The notes beneath the pieces are model-generated. The model was not told where the DNA came from, searched no databases, and was given only the letters and a program-made list of their open reading frames with translations. A program made the position numbers and the translations under genes. A DNA stretch of 64,000 bases. It comes from Ischnura elegans (lineage: Eukaryota; Arthropoda; Insecta; Odonata; Coenagrionidae). The first letter of the stretch is position 1. Each line of letters begins with the position of its first letter. Positions 58,791-64,000 of the stretch are shown one piece after another. The DNA lies in the NCBI RefSeq assembly GCF_921293095.1, contig NC_060254.1, positions 3,472,001-3,536,000 on the forward strand, read 5' to 3'.

Positions 58791-60221
58791 CTGCAATAAA
58801 ATGGACAATTTCCAAAATTTTACTTCTAGTTATCGCAAAAGTTTTCAACAAAGCCGAAGACTCCCTTCATTCGGCCCTCCGAGGTCTCCAGACGTTCGAC
58901 ATTCCTGCCATCTCACGGTTTGCATTAATACTAAACACTTTTCCATCTTTTCAAAAAGGAGCCTTCTTGATTCGGCAGTCGTTAAACCAAGAAAGCATCA
59001 CATGTCATGAGGAAACAAGCCGCACTGCAGGTCTATCAATGTTTGCTTTCACCCCTTCCTCATGGAAATATTTTCTTCATTACGAAATGCCTTGTCTGAA
59101 AATAGCAAAATCTTAAGGGAAGTGAAAATAATTTTTGAATTGCTGCTCAATTTCTTTTTTTTTATAAAAACAGTGAAATAGTGATAGATTGTAACGCAAT
59201 CATCAGGATCAACTGAAAAATACATAGAATGTTAGGACTTAGTGATTAGCTGATAAAATACCATAAAGAGAAAAACTCCAGAGGAGATTTTTCCTTGTCG
59301 CGTGTGTGCCTAGATTATATTTCCGGCAAAGTGGGGAGGCGGGGTGAATGCAAGTTTATGTGAAGTAATTTTAAAGACATACCGTGCGGTTTTGATATTG
59401 AAATAAATATGAATTTAAAATAATTAATATAGCAGATGGTTTTATTTTAGATGAATGGGAAGTGTAACGATGGCTGTAAGCGGTTAACAGCCGAAAGTGT
59501 AGACATTTTACTCTCCCCCTCATTTTGAATGAGGGGGAGACGAACCCCCGCCTTCATTGACGCCACTGCTAAAATTCTAAATCGCTCCTCGGAAGCTACC
59601 GAATGAGTAATTGGTGTTGGGGTGAATTTTCATGTATTTTCAACATATTGTGCTCAAATACTTCAGTTTTCCAATTTTTTTGTTTCAGAGCGCTACCATA
59701 CTGACAGATGATGAAAATTTCTGGGATTGTCGCTCGCCTATCAAAGAACGCAAAATGGTTTACCATAATTGAGATAGCGTACGACTTGGGTTATCATTTC
59801 GACTAAGAACAAGTTTAGGGAAGCTTTTTGGATTCTGTATCTACCACTTTTGGACACTCGCTATTGCCATGATACTTTGGTGCCATTAAAAATTTAAGCG
59901 ACAGCCACAATACTTTTTGTCATTGAGAATAAAAGTTAAAAATTTTCACGCATTATTCTTTGCAATAATGAATTTTTTTAAACCATCCATGATTCCGTCT
60001 ATTTTTCTCGTGATGTATGTACGCTCAATCACTAGACAATCATCTTTCCGTTAACTCATCAGACAATTTCGAGCGAAAGTCACACTGAAGGTGATTATAT
60101 TTATTACAAGGATTTTCTTCCATTCAAATGTCACTTTTCTACTTGCCATTTTGATGTGCACCGTCAAAATTTTTCGACATTAAACATTATAGTCAATGGC
60201 ATGATCATTAACTTAGTTTGG
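58791..60221. other. Non-coding DNA
   Basis: A GGGGGAG-rich patch ending GACGCCACTGC at about 59569 may be the right end of a hAT-type MITE; the left end was not found. No gene seen. Confidence 0.35.
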
Positions 60222-60700
60222 CGTTCAATTTCCAAGAATTCTTTTCAATTAATTATCCGTGAAATATTTTTAGGATATACATATCTATACTCTAACGTAC
60301 GTTGATTCGCGGTGCCTGTCCCAGGTTCCCTTTTGGTTCATGCTCAACGATCATCGAAGCAAAAGAAGTTCTTTCTTCGTATGCAAATTATAATGATTAC
60401 GAATTGAAGTGGAAAATAAGGGAATTGCCCTAGTTGTATCCACGTGTTCCGTCCATTGTATGTTGTAAAAAGACTCTGTAGTGCAGTAGGTAGCCCTTAT
60501 GTCTGATTGTCTCAAGGTCGTGAGTTCGATCCTCACCCGGGGCATTTTTTAGGAGTTCTGTCCATCCAAGATCATCTTTTTCGTCTCTTTGCGTTCTGTG
60601 GGACGACCTTTGCAAAATTTCGAATAATTGAGGGCCAATTTAGAGTTTTTACGCGTGAGAATTTCTAGTGATGAAAAAATTCGGATCCTATTACTTAAAC
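60222..60700 (+). repeat. tRNA-Met duplication unit A
   Basis: Collinear with 61149-61700 over both flanks of the tRNA-like core. Shared landmarks are CAAGAATTC, CTCTA.CGTACG, GGTTCCCTTTTGGTT, ATTACGAATT, the tRNA-like core, TTTGCG and ATTCGGAT. Substitutions are frequent, so the duplication is old. Confidence 0.7.
60472..60544 (+). pseudogene. tRNA-Met pseudogene (unit A)
   Basis: The T-arm and 3' acceptor (GTGAGTTCGATCCTCAC, CCGGGGCA) are intact. The 5' acceptor, D-arm and anticodon arm are mutated: the anticodon loop reads CTGATTG instead of CTCATAA and the anticodon stem has lost pairs. A T-run terminator follows. Not functional as tRNA-Met. Confidence 0.75.
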
Positions 60701-61031
60701 AATAATATTTTATACCCTGTAATAAATTTCGCATTTGAATTTATTTTTTTTTGTAAATGATAATTTTTCCTGCTGGGGAAAATTTATTTGCAGATTATTT
60801 TTCTCCTTGCACAGCAAAATTTCTGTGAATAGGTAGTACGTTGTATATTTGTTTTTGTGAGCATTGGGATAGCCCTTTCTCTTACTGCGCCGCTGCGTCC
60901 TGTGAAGCTTCAGCTAGAAAAAATCATTTGTATAATAGTAGGCTATTGATATAAACGTCAAAATTTTAGTACGTGTGAGACCTCAAGCTAAAAACCGAGG
61001 CCAAGATGTCACGCACCTGGGAAAAAACTAA
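60701..61031. other. Spacer in tRNA-Met region
   Basis: No gene seen. The stretch directly left of 61032 holds GGGAAAAAACTA, which is the T-run terminator of the minus-strand tRNA. Confidence 0.4.
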
Positions 61032-61104
61032 TGCCCCGGGTGAGGATCGAACTCACGACCTTAAGATTATGAGACTTACGCGCTGCCTACTGCGCTACCG
61101 AGGC
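61032..61104 (-). tRNA. tRNA-Met (CAT), intact
   Basis: 73 nt on the minus strand. The acceptor stem GCCTCGG/CCGGGGC pairs fully (one G-U), with discriminator A. D-arm GCGC/GCGC. Anticodon loop CTCATAA with CAT anticodon. Anticodon stem TAAGT/TCTTA; the C-G pair of the usual insect elongator tRNA-Met appears as A-T, a compensatory change. T-arm GTGAG-TTCGATC-CTCAC. A and B boxes fit, and a T6 terminator lies downstream. Elongator, not initiator. Confidence 0.92.
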
Positions 61105-61304
61105 CTGGCAATATGTGTAAATATTTTTATTAATACGTTATTTTTGCGTTGAATTCACAAGAATTCTCTTCTATTCATGAAATAATTTGAGGGTATTTCT
61201 ACTCTATTGTACGTCCTTGGGCGGTGCCCGCAGGTTTCCTTTTGGTTTCTGCACTACAGTTATCTCAATCGTCTAAGGCTCAGCCCTGTGGGAGTTCATT
61301 TTAT

Positions 61305-61388
61305 CGTAAATGGAAAGAAAAACTTTGTTATATTCCACCAATTAATTTTCAGGTACACCTAGTTTCGACGCAGCGGCGTCATCTTCGG
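61305..61388 (-). ncRNA. Mutated hammerhead and flank of Penelope-like type
   Basis: The minus strand matches the core of the 44.1 kb hammerhead: stem II GACGC-CGCT-GCGTC and GAAAC are kept. CTGAAGA has become CCGAAGA, GTT has become GGT, and the 5' strand of stem I is missing. It continues into GTACCTGAAAATTAATTGGT, the 44.1 kb arm. Inactive relic. Confidence 0.65.
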
Positions 61389-61487
61389 GATCGTCTTATC
61401 ATCCTTCTTTCTTTGTATGCCAATTAATCATTACGAATTCAACCGGTAACTGAGGCGTTTGTCGTAGCTCTATGTGTGTTACATGAA

Positions 61488-61560
61488 GCCTCGTTAGCGC
61501 AGAAAGCAGCGCGTAAGTCTCATAATCTAAAGGTCGTGAGTTCGATCCTCACCCGGGGCA
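61488..61560 (+). tRNA. tRNA-Met (CAT), slightly degenerate
   Basis: 73 nt, CAT anticodon in CTCATAA. One mismatch in the acceptor stem (T7 opposite C66) and one A-A in the anticodon stem. D- and T-arms are sound, and a T7 terminator follows. It may be transcribed, but compared with the minus-strand copy it looks like a gene beginning to decay. Confidence 0.7.
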
Positions 61561-61700
61561 TTGTTTTTTTAGAAGGGCTTTCCGAAGATTGATTTTTTTA
61601 TCTTTGCGCAGAGACGGCTTTGATAGAATTTCGATTAGTATAGGGCCACCTTTGTTTCCATAAGGGTGTGAATTTTTAGTTATGATAAGATTCGGATGTT

Positions 61701-62381
61701 ATCCCGCCGAGTTCTGTGTGGAGAGGAGGACTAAGATTCTGAGCGGATGATAGGGTCGATGGCTGCGGACGTTTATGAGGGCCAATCGCTCGGAGGCTAG
61801 TCAAGGTATGTGTTTGGGGAGGGGGGCGGTTTATTACTTACATGCTGGATTGCAATACCTGGAGGCAATAATGTGTCTGAGGTCTGATATGCGGAGACAG
61901 GCGCCTTTTAGATATTCATCCATTATGTGCAAGCATTATTTTTTGAGCCTGTGAAGTAGAAACTTACCATCTTTTCAATTTTTTCCACCAATTACGGGGG
62001 AGAGCGTCCGCCCCCTTCCCCCCCCCCCCCCCCCCATTCTCAATCTCCGCTGTAATCGCATTCCGTCACCAGCTTTGCCACACGGAGGAAAACCCGAGAA
62101 GCCTTGCAGCACAGAATTTTCGCGTTTTCACAAAAGTGTTATTTTCCCAGCTCTTCAGGGGCGGATTAGGATCTATTTTTTTTTTGGCGGGGATGTTTAC
62201 TTTCCGCGCAATGGAGGAGTAAGGGGGTAGCGGACCCCCCATGTAATTTATGGAAAAACTGGAATAATAGTAATCTTGTAGAAAAAAATAAATTTTATTA
62301 GCTTAACGAATAATATTTGAAAATAATTGACGAATTTCTCAACGCCACTTGTCAACGCACATCAGACTGCTTACGCATGAT
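61701..62381. other. Non-coding DNA with poly-C tract
   Basis: An 18-base C run at 62018-62035 and a CAGGGGCGGATTAGGATC motif at about 62158 that may begin an old MITE. No gene. Confidence 0.4.
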
Positions 62382-62582
62382 CATACGCGGATCCAGGGGG
62401 GTCACGGGGTCACCCCCCAGACCCGTCAAAAATATGCAACATTTGTAATATGGTCCCATTTTCATTGCGTTCGTTTTGTATAACGAGATATCCCTGTGCC
62501 CTTCCCCCAGAACAAAATCCTGGATACAGCCTTGCTTGTGCGCCCCCCCCCCCTCCCGAAATAATTCCTGGATCCGCCCCTG
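62382..62582. mobile_element. hAT-type MITE, family A, complete
   Basis: 201 bp. Left CATACGCGGATCCAGG and right CCTGGATCCGCCCCTG are inverted ends, flanked by CGCATGAT and TGCATGAT (7 of 8 identical). C/G runs are subterminal. No ORF. Confidence 0.75.
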
Positions 62583-62756
62583 TGCATGATCACTTAGAGG
62601 CATGTCATACCACCTAGGAGCTTCGGAAGGTAATTAACTGCCCAATTAATTATTGCGAATGGAACTGCATATGAAAATGACTGAAAATCCTTCGCCGCCG
62701 GGTCAGGTGAACGCGAGCACGGATGGTAGTCGTGATGCATACAATACAACAGTGTT

Positions 62757-64000
62757 AACATTGGCGTATTATTATTAGAGTATTCTACCGATTAAGGTAG
62801 GTTTACATGGAGTACTAAAGAAGTGATCTGGGAGCCTTCCTTTCCTTCCATTACCGCCTTCTTCAATTCACTATAAGGCCTACTCCCCTTCAATCTATCC
62901 AAAAATCCTACTCTTTTCCTTCCCCTCCCTCGTTTCCCTAACATTCTACCCTCTAACACCTTCTTCAACATCCCCTCCCCGCCGAGTACTCCCTCCATCC
63001 ATACCTTCTGTCTCCTCCGTATCTCATCCAAAAGCTGCCTCTCCTCACCCACCATATCCAGCACCTCGTCGTTCCTTATCCTCTCCGTCCATTTCACCCT
63101 CTCCATTCTTCTCCATACCCACATCTCGAATGCCTCCAATCTTCTCTCGTCTTCTTTCCTCAGTGTCCATGTTTCGGCACCATAGAGAGCTACACTCCAA
63201 ATCAAACTCTTCACTAACCTTTTCTTTAAACTCTTACATAACGATCCTCTAAGAAGCTCCTTCCTGTTCATGAACGCCTCCTTTGCTAGTGCAATTCGCT
63301 TCCTGATGTCTTTGCTACTGTGTCCGTTTTCCTCTAATGTGCTGCCCAAATAGTTAAACTGCTCTACCTGTTCAAGTTTTTCCCCACCTACTTTGATCTT
63401 ATGTCTCACATTCCTCGCTCGCGATACTTTACAAAACCGCATTACCTTAGTCTTCTTGTGATTAATCCTCATCCCATACTCCTCGCACCGCTCGTATAAC
63501 GCATCCACTAGAGCCTGTAATCCCCTCGCTGACTGGCTAATCAGCGCCTGATCATCCGCGAACCTTACCGATTTCAACATCATTCCTCCCACTTTCACTC
63601 CAGCTTCCAACTCGTCCCACGCTTCTCTTACCATCTCCGCAGCGTATACGTTAAAAAGCAGCGGCGATAGAGGACAGCCTTGCCTTACACCTCGCCCAAT
63701 GCTTGCCCACCCAGATTCCTCGCCCGCTACCCTCACTTGCGCAGTCTGGGCCATATAAAGATTACGAATCAGTCGTCTATCCCTCCAATCTACACCTATT
63801 CTCTTGAGAATATCCATCAGCTTAACCCAGTTCACCCTATCAAATGCTTTCTCAAAGTCCACGAAACAGGCATATACGTCTTGGTCATATTCTAGGTTCC
63901 TCTCGACGAGGGACCTCATTACTGCTATTGCATCACGAGTTGATTTCCCTTTTCTGAAACCAAATTGATCTTCGCCCAAATACTCGTTTGCCCTTGTCTC
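62757..64000 (-). mobile_element. LINE, 3' portion, continues beyond the window
   Basis: Contains the long RT frame 62792-64000. A very short 3' UTR closes in a TAA-type trinucleotide run (ATTATTATTA on the plus strand, 62768-62777). Same family as the truncated copy at 25.2 kb, with which the 3' UTR is near-identical. The 5' half lies outside. Confidence 0.9.
62792..64000 (-). CDS. LINE reverse transcriptase, C-terminal part (partial)
   Basis: An open frame of ~402 codons entering from the right edge (ETRANEYLGEDQFGFRKGKS). RT motifs: QFGFRKGKSTRDAI; motif A CFVDFEKAFDRV; motif B GVRQGCPLSPLLFNVY; motif C VRFADDQALIS, with FADD in place of YADD; then QFNYLGSTLEENG and the thumb. The C-terminal region has ALYGAETWTLRKEDERRLEA, FEMWVWRRM.RVKWTERI.N and GKRGRGRKRVGFLDRLKG. 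No stops, so this part is intact. The tail motifs resemble RTE-like LINEs but with a WV for WC change. Endonuclease and RT N-terminus lie beyond the window, so full-length integrity cannot be judged. 3' UTR only ~35 bp. Confidence 0.92.
   Translation of the reverse strand, partial: ETRANEYLGEDQFGFRKGKSTRDAIAVMRSLVERNLEYDQDVYACFVDFEKAFDRVNWVKLMDILKRIGVDWRDRRLIRNLYMAQTAQVRVAGEESGWASIGRGVRQGCPLSPLLFNVYAAEMVREAWDELEAGVKVGGMMLKSVRFADDQALISQSARGLQALVDALYERCEEYGMRINHKKTKVMRFCKVSRARNVRHKIKVGGEKLEQVEQFNYLGSTLEENGHSSKDIRKRIALAKEAFMNRKELLRGSLCKSLKKRLVKSLIWSVALYGAETWTLRKEDERRLEAFEMWVWRRMERVKWTERIRNDEVLDMVGEERQLLDEIRRRQKVWMEGVLGGEGMLKKVLEGRMLGKRGRGRKRVGFLDRLKGSRPYSELKKAVMEGKEGSQITSLVLHVNLP

Larger units (their letters stand above)
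61149..61700 (+). repeat. tRNA-Met duplication unit B, with a hammerhead-bearing insert
   Basis: Second copy of the 60222-60700 unit. Relative to unit A it has an extra segment of about 110 bp (roughly 61275-61388) containing the Penelope-like hammerhead remnant, inserted between the GGTTTCTGC and TTTCTTTGTATGC blocks. Confidence 0.7.

Noticed and set aside
1..64000. CRISPR arrays, bacterial operons, riboswitches
   Set aside because: No regularly spaced repeats of that type and no prokaryotic gene organisation; the window is eukaryotic.

Overview
The window reads as non-coding genomic DNA of an arthropod, most likely an insect. The evidence is eukaryotic: an intact elongator tRNA-Met of the insect type, several clades of non-LTR retrotransposons, Penelope-like elements, a mariner, hAT-type MITEs, PIF/Harbinger-like elements and a P-element-like transposase relic. 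There are no operons, Shine-Dalgarno sites or dense ORFs. The species cannot be named from the sequence alone. No host protein-coding gene could be supported. The only long open frames belong to retrotransposons; nearly all short frames are chance or TE debris.

Layout. 0-12.6 kb is an old transposon graveyard. It has a LINE 3' end with a Penelope-like fragment in a head-to-head (twin-priming) arrangement at 1.2-2.4 kb, a Jockey-like RT tail at 5.0-5.4 kb, an SGNH-esterase relic at 5.9-6.4 kb, and several copies of one LINE 3' end at 6.8-9.4 and 12.3-12.6 kb. 12.6-25 kb is mostly unique AT-rich sequence with MITEs, a 71-bp palindrome at 23.3 kb and a CpG-dense stretch near 24 kb. 25.2 kb has a 5'-truncated LINE with a clean target-site duplication. 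28.7-33.1 kb is a full-length, apparently intact two-ORF LINE on the minus strand: ORF1 has a PHD finger, coiled coil and FP-type C-terminus, and ORF2 has an AP endonuclease and reverse transcriptase. 34.7-37 kb has a P-element-like transposase relic next to a TIR element carrying an internal ~115-bp tandem repeat. 38-44 kb holds two more palindromes (one enclosing a complete hammerhead-ribozyme fold), a dead mariner and a MITE. 44.5-50.5 kb has RTE-like LINE tails and a LINE 3' end interrupted by a tRNA-derived SINE. 52.4-57.9 kb has two Harbinger-like elements, one with a ~1-kb palindromic insert, and an unclassified repeat in two inverted copies. 60.2-61.7 kb is a duplicated tRNA-Met region. 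The last 1.2 kb is the 3' part of a long LINE ORF that continues past the window.

How the parts relate. Three themes recur. First, several LINE 3' ends share a hairpin whose stem is kept by covarying bases, as expected of an RNA handle read by the element's own reverse transcriptase. Second, hammerhead-like cores typical of Penelope-like elements occur inside or beside inverted repeats at 23.3, 38.0 and 44.1 kb, and without an inverted repeat at 2.3 and 61.4 kb. Third, insertion is nested (mariner in a LINE tail, SINE in a LINE 3' UTR, LINE inside Harbinger, palindrome inside Harbinger), so relative ages can be ordered.
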